64,000 nt of DNA from Streptomyces sp. NBC_01262 (GTDB taxonomy: Bacteria > Actinomycetota > Actinomycetes > Streptomycetales > Streptomycetaceae). The position numbers and the translations under genes were made by a program. The stretch spans positions 7,980,001-8,044,000 of the forward strand of contig NZ_CP108462.1 in assembly GCF_036226365.1 (NCBI RefSeq). Reading direction: 5' to 3'. A model generated the notes under the pieces. It did no database searches and had not been told where the DNA came from. It worked only from the letters and a program-made list of their open reading frames with translations. Shown here one piece after another: positions 21,017 through 29,302 of this stretch. The first letter of the stretch is position 1; each line of letters begins with the position of its first letter.

Positions 21017-23002
21017 GTGGCGGATAAGGTGCTGGACGCCGAGGAGCTGCGGGAGGCCGTGCCCAGTCCACCGCCCGGGGGTCCATCGGGGCTGCCGGCG
21101 GATCCGCCGTATTTCGTGGGCCGCCGCAGGGAGCTGGACGCGCTGCGGGCCGACATCGACAGTCCTGGGCTGGACGTGCTGCGCGGGCAGGCGGCCAGTG
21201 GCGGCCGGGTGTTGCTGGTGGCGGGCCGGCCGGGGTCGGGGCGCACCTCGCTGGCGGTGCGGCTGGCGCGCGAGATGGGCGAGCGGTACCCGGACGGGCA
21301 GTTCTACGTCCGGCTGGGCGCCAACGGCGCCGACGACGAGCAGGCCGCCCGGACACTGCTGAGAGCCGTCGGCGCGGAGCCGCACGGAAACGTACGGGAC
21401 GCGTTCGCCCGGCGGCGGGCGATCCTGGTCCTCGACGACGTGACGACGCCCAGGCAACTGCTGGACCTGCTCCCCGGAGGCACGGGGAACCTGGTCGTGG
21501 CCACATCCGACGGCCCGCTGCCGGGCGTCGCGGATGTGCGGCCGTGCACGCTGGGCGGGCTGGACGGGCCGGCGGCCCTGGACATGCTGGCGCAGGCGAT
21601 CGGCCCGGTGCGCGTCACCAATGACCCACGGGCCGCCGAGACGCTGGCCCAGGAGTGCGGGGGCCATCCGGCCGCGCTGCGGCTGGTCGCGGCATGGCTG
21701 GCGGCGCAGCCCCGGATGTCGGTGACGGACGCGACGCGCCTGCTGCGGGAGGCGGAGGCGCCTGATCCGCTCGGTCGGGCGTTCCGGCTGGTGTACGGGG
21801 CGCTGGCACAACCCGTCGCGCGCATGCTGCGTTTCCTGGCGCTGGCGCCCGCCGCAGTGGCCGATGCGCAGATCGCGTCGGCGCTCGCCGGGTGCTCGGT
21901 GAGCGCGGCGCAGTCGACGCTGGAGGATCTGGCCGGCTGCGGGCTGATGCACGCGGAGGACGGTCACTACCGCGTACCGGGATTCCTCGCGCCCACGCTG
22001 CGCGAGCTGCTGGAGACCCTGGACCGCCCCGGCGAGCTGCGGCTCGCCCGGGCCCGGATGCTGGAGCGGACCGTAAGGCTGCTGCAGGCCTGCCACGCGT
22101 CACTGACCGGCGCTGAACCCGCCGAGGAGATCCCGCGCGCGCTGCGCTTCCCCTCCCGCGCCGCCGCGTCCGCCTGGCTGCACGGCCGGCTGCCGCTGCT
22201 GCTGGCCGCCGTGCGCGTCGCCGCCGCCGACGGGGAGCTGGACACCCTGGCCCGCCGCCTCGTGGCCGCTCTCGTACGGGCCCTGGCGGCGGATCCGGAC
22301 GCCGGGGACGACCGCGACACCACGGCCGAGCGCTATCAGCTGCACGCCGTCGTCCTGGAGGTGGCCGAGCGGCGCGGCCTGCACCGGGAGAAGGCCGCCG
22401 CACTGATCAACATCGGCGATCTGGACGCGGAGGGCGCCCGTCCGCTGGACGCGCTGGACCGCTATCGCGCCGCGCTGGTGGCCGCCCGCGAGGGGTTCGA
22501 CGGGGACGCCGAGGGCCGCGCGCTGGAGGCGATCGCCGGGACCTACCTGGCCCTGGACGACCCGCAGCGGGCCGCCGACTGGTACGGCAGGGCGCTGGCC
22601 CTGCGGCAGACCCGGGGCGAGCTCCCGCACCAGGCCAGGCTGCACAGCAGGCTCGGCTCGCTGCACACGTACGCGGCCCGGTACGGCCCCGCGCTGCGCG
22701 AGTGGCGGGCCGCGGCGGCCGCCCACCGGCGGCTCAAGGACCTGCCCGCGCAGGCCCGCGCGCTGAGCGAGGTGGCCCGGGTCCAGGAGTACGCGGGCCA
22801 TCCCGAGGACGCCCTGCGCACCTGCCGGGACGCGCTGTACTGGGCCCGCGAGGCGGGGGAGAAGCGGCTGGAGGGGGCGGTGCTGCTGCGCATGGCGGAC
22901 ACCCTGGAGCGGCTCGGGGACCCGGCGGGGGCCCGCCTGCAGCGGGCGGCGGCCCGGCGGCTGCTGCCCGCCGGGGAAGTACCTGACGACGGGGAGGTCT
23001 GA
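21017..23002 (+). CDS. NB-ARC/AfsR-like ATPase with C-terminal TPRs, no DNA-binding domain
   Basis: This is a 661-residue STAND-type protein. It has FVGRRRELDAL (NB-ARC entry), a P-loop GRPGSGRTS in which the catalytic Lys is Arg (residue 76), Walker B AILVLDDV near residue 138, the winged-helix part with GGHPAALRLVAAWLA, and TPR repeats from about 430 to 640 (ALDRYRAALVAAREG, AADWYGRALALRQTRG, ALREWRAAAAAHRRL, ALRTCRDALYWAREAG). AfsR-family regulators normally add a SARP DNA-binding domain, which is absent here, so it may act by protein contacts. GTG 21017 is preferred: GGGAG is 7 nt upstream. The 199-bp gap before it has no gene. Confidence 0.85.
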   Translation: MADKVLDAEELREAVPSPPPGGPSGLPADPPYFVGRRRELDALRADIDSPGLDVLRGQAASGGRVLLVAGRPGSGRTSLAVRLAREMGERYPDGQFYVRLGANGADDEQAARTLLRAVGAEPHGNVRDAFARRRAILVLDDVTTPRQLLDLLPGGTGNLVVATSDGPLPGVADVRPCTLGGLDGPAALDMLAQAIGPVRVTNDPRAAETLAQECGGHPAALRLVAAWLAAQPRMSVTDATRLLREAEAPDPLGRAFRLVYGALAQPVARMLRFLALAPAAVADAQIASALAGCSVSAAQSTLEDLAGCGLMHAEDGHYRVPGFLAPTLRELLETLDRPGELRLARARMLERTVRLLQACHASLTGAEPAEEIPRALRFPSRAAASAWLHGRLPLLLAAVRVAAADGELDTLARRLVAALVRALAADPDAGDDRDTTAERYQLHAVVLEVAERRGLHREKAAALINIGDLDAEGARPLDALDRYRAALVAAREGFDGDAEGRALEAIAGTYLALDDPQRAADWYGRALALRQTRGELPHQARLHSRLGSLHTYAARYGPALREWRAAAAAHRRLKDLPAQARALSEVARVQEYAGHPEDALRTCRDALYWAREAGEKRLEGAVLLRMADTLERLGDPAGARLQRAAARRLLPAGEVPDDGEV

Positions 23003-23080
23003 GTCACCCGAGGGGCGCTTGCCAGTCGTCTACCTACGAAACTGCTAACGCCTTCGCGAAAACTGGTCACTTTGTAAGGC

Positions 23081-23108
23081 TGGACAGCGAGTCTCCCTTC
23101 ACTACACT
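23081..23108 (+). promoter_or_regulatory. Promoter of ald
   Basis: -35 TGGACA (23081-23086), 16-bp spacer, -10 TACACT (23103-23108). This is a good match to the vegetative sigma factor consensus, about 100 nt before the ald start. The stretch 23035-23075 upstream is AT-rich and may hold an operator. Confidence 0.6.
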
Positions 23109-23213
23109 TGGGAGCACCGCAGCACATCGCGGTCAGGTCCGGCGTACCCTCCTTTCTGCAGGTATGTCGGGAGAAATCCCCAGTCATCCCCAGAATCAAG
23201 GACTGTGATCGAC

Positions 23214-24329
23214 GTGAAGGTCGGCATCCCCCGCGAGGTCAAGAACAACGAGTTCCGCGTGGCCATCACCCCCGCCGGCGTGCACGAGCTCGTTCGCCAC
23301 GGCCACCAGGTCTTCGTGGAGCAGGGGGCCGGCCTCGGCTCCTCCATCCCGGACGCGGAGTACACCGGCGCCGGCGCGGTCATCCTCGGCACCGCCGACG
23401 AGGTGTGGGCCACCGCAGACCTGCTGCTCAAGGTCAAGGAGCCGATCGCGGAGGAGTACCACCGCCTTCGCAAGGACCAGACCCTCTTCACCTACCTGCA
23501 CCTCGCCGCCTCCCTCGAGTGCACCGACGCCCTGCTGGACTCCGGCACCACCGCCATCGCCTACGAGACCGTCGAGCTGGCCAACCGCGCGCTGCCGCTG
23601 CTCGCCCCGATGTCCGAGGTGGCCGGCCGGCTGGCCCCGCAGGTCGGCGCGTACCACCTGATGCGCTCGGCCGGCGGCCGCGGTGTGCTGCCCGGCGGTG
23701 TCCCGGGCGTGGCCCCGGCCAGGGCCGTCGTCATCGGCGGCGGGGTCTCCGGCTGGAACGCCGCGCAGATCGCCATCGGCATGGGCTTCCACGTGACCCT
23801 GCTCGACCGCGACATCAACAAGCTGCGCGAGGCCGACAAGATCTTCGGCACGAAGGTCACCACGATCGTCTCCAACGCCTACGAGCTGGAGAAGGCCGTC
23901 CTCGACGCCGACCTCGTCATCGGCGCGGTGCTGATCCCGGGCGCCAAGGCGCCGAAGCTGGTCACCAACGAGCTGGTCTCGCGCATGAAGCCGGGTTCCG
24001 TCCTTGTCGACATCGCGATCGACCAGGGCGGCTGCTTCGAGGACTCCCGCCCCACCACGCACGCCGAGCCGACCTTCGCCGTGCACGACTCGGTCTTCTA
24101 CTGCGTCGCCAACATGCCCGGCGCGGTGCCCAACACGTCCACGTACGCGCTGACCAACGCCACGCTCCCGTACATCGTCGAGCTGGCCGACCGCGGCTGG
24201 CGCGAGGCGCTGCGGCGCGACGCGGCTCTCGCCAAGGGGCTCAACACGCATGAGGGCCAGGTCGTTTACGGTCCGGTGGCCGAGGCGCACGGCCTGGAAG
24301 CGGTCGACATCACGACGTTGCTGGCGTGA
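23214..24329 (+). CDS. ald: Alanine dehydrogenase
   Basis: A 371-residue enzyme interconverting L-alanine and pyruvate plus ammonia with NAD. It has the N-terminal KVGIPREVKNNEFRVAITPAG, catalytic Lys/His segments (LLKVKEP, TYLHLAAS), the NAD-binding VVIGGGVSGWNAAQIAIGMG and MPGAVPNTSTYALTNATLPY, all as in the family at full length. GTG 23214 gives the canonical start and has AAGGA 11 nt upstream; GTG 23205 is too close to that site. It is monocistronic, with a hairpin terminator downstream, and allows growth on alanine as nitrogen source. Confidence 0.95.
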   Translation: MKVGIPREVKNNEFRVAITPAGVHELVRHGHQVFVEQGAGLGSSIPDAEYTGAGAVILGTADEVWATADLLLKVKEPIAEEYHRLRKDQTLFTYLHLAASLECTDALLDSGTTAIAYETVELANRALPLLAPMSEVAGRLAPQVGAYHLMRSAGGRGVLPGGVPGVAPARAVVIGGGVSGWNAAQIAIGMGFHVTLLDRDINKLREADKIFGTKVTTIVSNAYELEKAVLDADLVIGAVLIPGAKAPKLVTNELVSRMKPGSVLVDIAIDQGGCFEDSRPTTHAEPTFAVHDSVFYCVANMPGAVPNTSTYALTNATLPYIVELADRGWREALRRDAALAKGLNTHEGQVVYGPVAEAHGLEAVDITTLLA

Positions 24330-24380
24330 TCGCGCGCCTCGTCGCGCGCGTGATCGTCAACATGTCGCCAATTTGATACC

Positions 24381-24414
24381 TATGGCCGGGTCTTGTGTCT
24401 CAGACCCGGCCATA
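24381..24414 (+). terminator. Terminator of ald
   Basis: A perfect 13-bp stem (TATGGCCGGGTCT with AGACCCGGCCATA) and an 8-nt loop. No U-run follows, but the stem is strong and it sits 51 nt past the stop. Confidence 0.75.
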
Positions 24415-24482
24415 GGCGTAGAACATTACTGTTTTGCCGTTTCGTACCCCGTTGAAACCTCGCCGATGCGCTCGTTACGCCC

Positions 24483-24566
24483 TTGACAGCGGGGTGTTCC
24501 GTTGCCGACACATCGACTCGTGTCCGGCGGATTGTGTTGCTGTGGACCACCGACACGCCATAGAGT
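24483..24566 (+). promoter_or_regulatory. Promoter region of the parA-scpAB operon
   Basis: The gap 24415-24638 is AT-richer than its surroundings. It carries TTGACA (24483-24488) and, further down, TTGCTG-18-TAGAGT (24537-24566), the latter about 75 nt before the parA start. Either or both may serve the operon. No gene is seen in the gap. Confidence 0.4.
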
Positions 24567-24638
24567 CGCCAACCGTCGGCATGCTGCAACGCTGACCTAT
24601 AGAGAAGTTTCCTGGTCACCAAGGAGGTAAGACGACTT

Positions 24639-25754
24639 GTGAACGAGTCGACATTTGCTCCCGGGGGTGGTCAACCAGGAATGACCGTTCAGGCCGAAGG
24701 CCCCACTCGGCTTGAAGCGGTGGGCTCCGTCGCCGTACGTACCTTCGAAGCCCGCCGGACCGGCACCAACCCGGAGACGCAGGCACCGCAAGCCATGGCC
24801 CAATACGAGGACGAACTGCAGGACAGTCAGCTCTACGACCCCGACGCCGAATACGAGCCGGATCCCGAATACGCGGCCACGCTCGCGCCCGACGCCGCCC
24901 GGCAGCGCCGTGAGCGCGTCGGACCGACCGGCCGGCCGCTGCCGTACTTCCCGATCCCCGGACCGCTCACCGAGCACGGCCCGGCCAAGATCGTCGCGAT
25001 GTGCAACCAGAAGGGCGGGGTCGGCAAGACCACCTCGACCATCAACCTCGGTGCCGCGCTGGCCGAATACGGCCGTCGCGTGCTGCTGGTGGACTTCGAC
25101 CCGCAGGGCGCGCTGTCGGTCGGCCTCGGTGTCAACCCGATGGAACTGGACATCACCGTCTACAACCTGCTCATGGAGCGGGGGCTCGTCGCCGACGACG
25201 TGCTGCTGAAGACGGCGGTGCCGGGGATGGACCTGCTGCCCAGCAATATCGATTTGTCAGCGGCCGAGGTCCAGCTCGTCAGCGAGGTCGCCCGCGAGTC
25301 CACGCTCCAGCGCGCGCTCAAGCCGCTGATGTCGGACTACGACTACATCGTCATCGACTGCCAGCCCTCGCTCGGTCTGCTCACCGTCAACGCGCTGACC
25401 GCCGCCCACACGGTGATCGTGCCGCTGGAGTGCGAGTTCTTCGCGCTGCGCGGTGTCGCGCTGCTGACCGAGACCATCGAGAAGGTGCGCGAGCGGCTCA
25501 ACCCCGAGCTCGAACTCGACGGCATCCTCGCCACGATGTACGACTCCCGCACGGTGCACAGCCGTGAGGTGCTCGCGCGGGTCGTCGAGGCCTTCGACGA
25601 CAACGTCTTCCACACCGTCATCGGCCGTACGGTCCGCTTCCCGGAGACCACGGTCGCCGGTGAGCCGATCACCACGTACGCCTCCAACTCGGTCGGCGCC
25701 GCCGCCTATCGTCAGCTCGCCAGGGAGGTGCTCGCCCGGTGTCACGCCGAGTGA
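24639..25754 (+). CDS. parA: ParA/Soj-family ATPase
   Basis: A 371-residue deviant Walker ATPase. The first about 105 residues are a low-complexity, acidic extension (DPDAEYEPDPEYA) not found in short ParAs. The ATPase core has CNQKGGVGKTTSTINLGAALAEYG, LLVDFDPQGALSVGLG and DYDYIVIDCQPSLGLLTVNAL. GTG 24639 follows AAGGAGGT by 10 nt, the best ribosome site in the window. This is the orphan ParA of the scpAB operon, not the parAB pair near oriC. It is likely to work with the ribbon-helix-helix-like protein encoded next and with SMC-ScpAB in chromosome organisation (inference). Confidence 0.9.
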   Translation: MNESTFAPGGGQPGMTVQAEGPTRLEAVGSVAVRTFEARRTGTNPETQAPQAMAQYEDELQDSQLYDPDAEYEPDPEYAATLAPDAARQRRERVGPTGRPLPYFPIPGPLTEHGPAKIVAMCNQKGGVGKTTSTINLGAALAEYGRRVLLVDFDPQGALSVGLGVNPMELDITVYNLLMERGLVADDVLLKTAVPGMDLLPSNIDLSAAEVQLVSEVARESTLQRALKPLMSDYDYIVIDCQPSLGLLTVNALTAAHTVIVPLECEFFALRGVALLTETIEKVRERLNPELELDGILATMYDSRTVHSREVLARVVEAFDDNVFHTVIGRTVRFPETTVAGEPITTYASNSVGAAAYRQLAREVLARCHAE

Positions 25755-26326
25755 GTCTTCCGGGGGCCGACGAGCTGTTCCGTACCACCGGGGGCAGGGC
25801 GCTGCAGTCCTCGTCGCCCCGGCAGGACGCGAACGGCGAGGCCGCGGGCTCCGGTTCGGGTTCGCCGGGCCTGCGGTCGGTGCCGTCACCGGCGTCGGGC
25901 GAGGGCGAGGAGGAGGCCGAGCACGGCGGCCGTGAGGCCGACTCGGGATCCGAGGCCGCCGCCACGGCCCGTACGGTGACCACGACCGCGCCGGTGCCCG
26001 AACAGCAGGTGCAGACGCCTGTCGTGGCCCAGCCCCGGCGCCCGCAGCCGACCTCCGTGGCCCCCGCCCAGGCCCAGCAGCAGACCCGCCGCAAGCCCGC
26101 TCGCGCCCGCCCCAGCGGCCGCGAGCGGCACGACGAGAAGATCACGGTCTACGTCTCCGCCGAGGAGCTCATGGACCTCGAACACGCCCGCCTCGTGCTG
26201 CGCGGCGAGCACGGACTCGCGGTCGACCGCGGCCGCATCGTGCGGGAGGCCGTCGCTGTCGTGCTGGCCGACCTCGAATCACGCGGCGACGCCAGCATCC
26301 TCGTACGACGCCTCCGCGGCCGCTGA
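25751..26326 (+). CDS. Putative ribbon-helix-helix partner of ParA
   Basis: A 191-residue protein. Residues 1-125 are disordered (Ser/Gly/Glu, then Pro/Gln/Arg). The C-terminal about 60 residues start with a strand (DEKITVYVSAEE) followed by two helices (LMDLEHARLVLRGEHGL, DRGRIVREAVAVVLADLE), the order seen in RHH DNA-binding proteins such as ParG or Omega. GTG 25751 overlaps the parA stop (GTGA); a longer GTG at 25739 is possible. A ParA followed by an RHH-like protein suggests a centromere-binding partner. The fold is my reading, not confirmed. Confidence 0.7.
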   Translation: MSLPGADELFRTTGGRALQSSSPRQDANGEAAGSGSGSPGLRSVPSPASGEGEEEAEHGGREADSGSEAAATARTVTTTAPVPEQQVQTPVVAQPRRPQPTSVAPAQAQQQTRRKPARARPSGRERHDEKITVYVSAEELMDLEHARLVLRGEHGLAVDRGRIVREAVAVVLADLESRGDASILVRRLRGR

Positions 26327-26343
26327 CCCCGGACGGTACGCGG

Positions 26344-26349
26344 TAATCT
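26344..26349 (+). promoter_or_regulatory. -10 box TAATCT, possible internal leaderless promoter for scpA
   Basis: TAATCT ends 7 nt before the scpA ATG, which has no Shine-Dalgarno site. Suggests that scpA-scpB-rluB can be transcribed apart from parA. Confidence 0.4.
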
Positions 26350-26356
26350 GCCCGAG

Positions 26357-27430
26357 ATGACCGTTCCCGACGCCTCCCCGCCACCCCCTGCCCCCGGCCG
26401 CCGCCTGCTGGGCCGGGGCCCGGGCATGGCGTCGGCCGACTCCCCGCCGGCGGACCCCGCGGGCGCCGAAGCCGTACTCCTGGCGGAGCCGGAACCGGAG
26501 CCGGCGGTCGTCGAACCGGCGGTCGTCGAGCCCGCGGTTGTCGAGCCTCCGGTCGACGAGCCCCCGGTCGTCGAGCCCGTGCCGCCGCCCGTTCCGGCCG
26601 AGGAGGCCAACGGGCGGTTCACCCTGCGGCTGGCGAACTTCGAAGGGCCGTTCGACCTGCTCCTGCAGCTGATCTCGAAGCACAAGCTGGATGTGACCGA
26701 GATCGCGCTGTCCAGGGTCACCGACGAGTTCATGACGTACATCCGTGCGATGGGTCCGGACTGGGACCTCGACCAGACCACGGAGTTCCTGGTCGTCGCC
26801 GCGACCCTCCTCGACCTGAAGGCGGCCCGGCTGCTGCCCGCCGCCGAGGTGGAGGACGAGGAGGACCTGGCGCTGCTGGAGGCCCGGGACCTGCTCTTCG
26901 CGCGGCTGCTGCAGTACCGGGCGTACAAGCAGATCGCGGCGATCTTCGCGGAGCGGCTGGAGGCGGAGGCGCTCTACCACCCCCGTACCGTCGGCCTGGA
27001 GCCGCAGCACGCCGAGCTGCTGCCGGAGGTCGTGCTCAGCGTCGGGCCGGAGCGGTTCGCGCAGCTCGCGGTGAAGGCGATGCAGCCGAAGCCGAAGCCG
27101 CAGGTGTACGTGGAGCACATCCACGCACCGCTGGTGAGCGTACGGGAGCAGGCGGAGCATGTGATCGCGCTGCTGCGGGAGCGCGGGGAGGCCAGCTTCC
27201 AGGAGCTGACGGCCGACGCGGCGGACACCCTGACAGTCGTGGCGCGCTTCCTGGCCCTCCTGGAGCTCTACCGCGAGAAGGTCGTGGCCCTGGACCAGGA
27301 GGAGGCTCTCGGTACGCTCCAGGTCCGCTGGACGGGCGGGGAGAGCGACGCCGAGCGGCCGCTGGTGACGGACGAGTTCGACGAGCCGGTCAAGCCGGAC
27401 GCGAAGAAGGACGGCAAGAACGATGACTGA
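26357..27430 (+). CDS. scpA: Segregation and condensation protein A
   Basis: The kleisin subunit of the SMC-ScpAB condensin, 357 residues. An unusual N-terminal 90 residues are Pro/Glu/Val repeats (VVEPAVVEPAVVEPPVDE). The kleisin N-domain follows (FTLRLANFEGPFDLLLQLISKHKLDVTEIALSRVT, abridged), then a helical linker and a C-terminal winged helix (SFQELTADAADTLTVVARFLALLELYREKVVALDQ, abridged) that binds the SMC head. Its last 8 bases overlap scpB (ATGACTGA), so the two are made together. Confidence 0.93.
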   Translation: MTVPDASPPPPAPGRRLLGRGPGMASADSPPADPAGAEAVLLAEPEPEPAVVEPAVVEPAVVEPPVDEPPVVEPVPPPVPAEEANGRFTLRLANFEGPFDLLLQLISKHKLDVTEIALSRVTDEFMTYIRAMGPDWDLDQTTEFLVVAATLLDLKAARLLPAAEVEDEEDLALLEARDLLFARLLQYRAYKQIAAIFAERLEAEALYHPRTVGLEPQHAELLPEVVLSVGPERFAQLAVKAMQPKPKPQVYVEHIHAPLVSVREQAEHVIALLRERGEASFQELTADAADTLTVVARFLALLELYREKVVALDQEEALGTLQVRWTGGESDAERPLVTDEFDEPVKPDAKKDGKNDD

Positions 27431-28067
27431 CCAATCACACGCACCGGCGCCCGCACCCACCGGCCTGCTCTCCGCGGAGGTGGGCGAGCTGGAACTCAAG
27501 CCCGCCCTCGAAGCCGTGCTGATGGTCGTCGACGAGCCGGCCACCGAGGACCAGCTCGCGAAGGTCCTGGAACGGCCCCGCCGCGCGATCGGCAAGGCCC
27601 TGCGCGAGCTGGCCGACGAATACGCCCAGGACAAGCGCGGCTTCGACCTGCGGCTGGTCGCCGGCGGCTGGCGGTTCTACACCCGGCCCGCGTTCGCGCC
27701 CGCCGTGGAGAAGTTCGTCCTGGACGGCCAGCAGGCCCGGCTCACCCAGGCCGCGCTGGAGACGCTGGCCGTGGTCGCGTACCGCCAGCCGGTCAGCCGC
27801 TCCCGGGTCTCGGCGGTCCGCGGGGTCAACTGTGACGGGGTCATGCGGACCCTCCTCCAGCGGGGTCTGGTGGAGGAAGGTGGGACGGAACCCGAGACAG
27901 GTGCGATCCTGTACAGGACGACGAACTATTTCCTGGAGCGGATGGGCCTGCGCGGCCTGGACGAGCTACCCGAGCTCGCGCCCTTCCTCCCGGAGGTGGA
28001 CGCCGTCGAGGCGGACTCCCTGGAGGGGATTCCGTCCTTCGACCCGGACTCGATTACGGAATCTTGA
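27423..28067 (+). CDS. scpB: Segregation and condensation protein B
   Basis: A 214-residue protein with two winged-helix domains (LKPALEAVLMVVDEPATEDQLAKVL; QARLTQAALETLAVVAYRQPVSRSRV) and the conserved RGVNCDGVMRTLLQRGLVEEGG segment. ScpB dimers bridge ScpA. Coupled to scpA by overlap and to the next gene by TGATG. The 3' end is extended by an acidic tail (EVDAVEADSLEGIPSFDPDS). Confidence 0.94.
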   Translation: MTDQSHAPAPAPTGLLSAEVGELELKPALEAVLMVVDEPATEDQLAKVLERPRRAIGKALRELADEYAQDKRGFDLRLVAGGWRFYTRPAFAPAVEKFVLDGQQARLTQAALETLAVVAYRQPVSRSRVSAVRGVNCDGVMRTLLQRGLVEEGGTEPETGAILYRTTNYFLERMGLRGLDELPELAPFLPEVDAVEADSLEGIPSFDPDSITES

Positions 28068-29203
28068 TGCGAAGCAGTGACAGGAACAGCGGCGGCGACC
28101 GGAAACCCCGGAGCGCGGGCGGCAGCGGCGGCAGTGGCGGCGGCGCCCGTCGCGGCGGCCAGAGCGGCGGCCAGGGCCAGAGCGGCGGCCAGGGCAGCGG
28201 CTCCCGCGGCGGAGCCCCCAAGGAAGAGCCGAAGCGCCCCGCCAAGCCCCGCCCCGAGGAGCGCCGCTACGACGTCGGCGACACGGGCCAGTCCGGCGCG
28301 AACCGGCCCGGCGGAGTCGCCCCGTCCAAGCCGCGCAGCAAGCCCACCGGCAACCGCGGCCGCAAGCCCCTGCCCTCCCCGGCCCGCCCCCGCGAGCTCG
28401 ACGCCCAGATCGAGGAGCGGGTCCGCGCCCGGCACGACAAGCCGAAGCTGAACCTGCCCAAGACCTTCCCCGGCGCCGAGCAGGAGGGCGAGCGCCTGCA
28501 GAAGGTGCTGGCCAGGGCCGGCATGGGCTCGCGCCGCGCGTGCGAGGAGCTGATCGCGCAGCGCCGGGTCGAGGTCAACGGCCAGGTCGTCACCGAGCAG
28601 GGCGTCCGCGTGGACGTGCACAAGGACGAGGTCAAGGTCGACGGTCTGACCGTCGCCACCCAGTCCCACCTCTTCTTCGCCCTCAACAAGCCGGCCGGCG
28701 TCGTCTCCACCATGGAGGACCCCGACGGCCGCCAGTGCCTCGGCGACTACGTCACCAACCGGGAGAGCCGGCTCTTCCACGTCGGCCGGCTCGACACCGA
28801 GACCGAGGGCATCATCCTGCTCACCAACCACGGTGAGCTGGCCCACCGCCTCACCCACCCCCGCTACGGCGTCAAGAAGGTCTACCTCGCCGCGATCCAG
28901 GGCCCCCTGCCCCGCGACCTCGGCAAGCGCCTCAAGGACGGCATCGAGCTGGAGGACGGGTACGCCCGCGCCGACCACTTCCGGGTCGTGGAGAACGTAG
29001 GCAAGAACTACCTCGTCGAGGTCACCCTCCACGAGGGCCGCAAGCACATCGTCCGCCGCATGCTCGCCGAGGCCGGCTTCCCCGTCGAGCGGCTGGTGCG
29101 CACCAGCTTCGGCCCGATCCCGCTCGGCGACCAGAAGTCCGGCTGGCTGCGCCGCCTCACCAACACCGAGGTCGGCATGCTCATGGCCGAGGTCGACCTG
29201 TAG
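28067..29203 (+). CDS. rluB: Pseudouridine synthase, RluB/RsuA family
   Basis: A 378-residue protein. Residues 1-140 are disordered Gly/Ser/Arg/Pro (GGSGGSGGGARRGGQSGG), much longer than in non-actinobacterial members. An S4 domain (RLQKVLARAGMGSRRACEELI) and the catalytic domain with GRLDTETEGIILLTNHGELAH follow; the Asp in GRLD is the catalytic residue. It modifies 23S rRNA (or 16S, if RsuA-like). It overlaps the scpB stop by one base. The scpA-scpB-rluB string is widely conserved. Confidence 0.9.
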   Translation: MRSSDRNSGGDRKPRSAGGSGGSGGGARRGGQSGGQGQSGGQGSGSRGGAPKEEPKRPAKPRPEERRYDVGDTGQSGANRPGGVAPSKPRSKPTGNRGRKPLPSPARPRELDAQIEERVRARHDKPKLNLPKTFPGAEQEGERLQKVLARAGMGSRRACEELIAQRRVEVNGQVVTEQGVRVDVHKDEVKVDGLTVATQSHLFFALNKPAGVVSTMEDPDGRQCLGDYVTNRESRLFHVGRLDTETEGIILLTNHGELAHRLTHPRYGVKKVYLAAIQGPLPRDLGKRLKDGIELEDGYARADHFRVVENVGKNYLVEVTLHEGRKHIVRRMLAEAGFPVERLVRTSFGPIPLGDQKSGWLRRLTNTEVGMLMAEVDL

Positions 29204-29211
29204 AACACCCG

Positions 29212-29278
29212 GCCCGCCGGTGATCCTGATGATGCTATTGGCATCGATCTTTAACCAGAATCCCATGGTCCGGCGGGC
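29212..29278. other. Structured AT-richer intergenic element
   Basis: A 9-bp inverted repeat (GCCCGCCGG, 29212-29220; CCGGCGGGC, 29270-29278) encloses an inner hairpin GATGC-TATTG-GCATC and a T/A-rich stretch. It lies 9 nt past the rluB stop and 24 nt before the nucleotidyltransferase gene. It may end the operon or act as a leader for the next. Its outer stem followed by ACCA recalls a tRNA, but no T-arm is present. Confidence 0.5.
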
Positions 29279-29302
29279 ACCAATGAGTGGAAGATTGCGT
29301 CC

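Noticed and set aside
29212..29281. tRNA gene ending in ACCA
   Set aside because: The acceptor-like stem is good, but no T-arm with GTTCRA or proper anticodon arm can be drawn on either strand.
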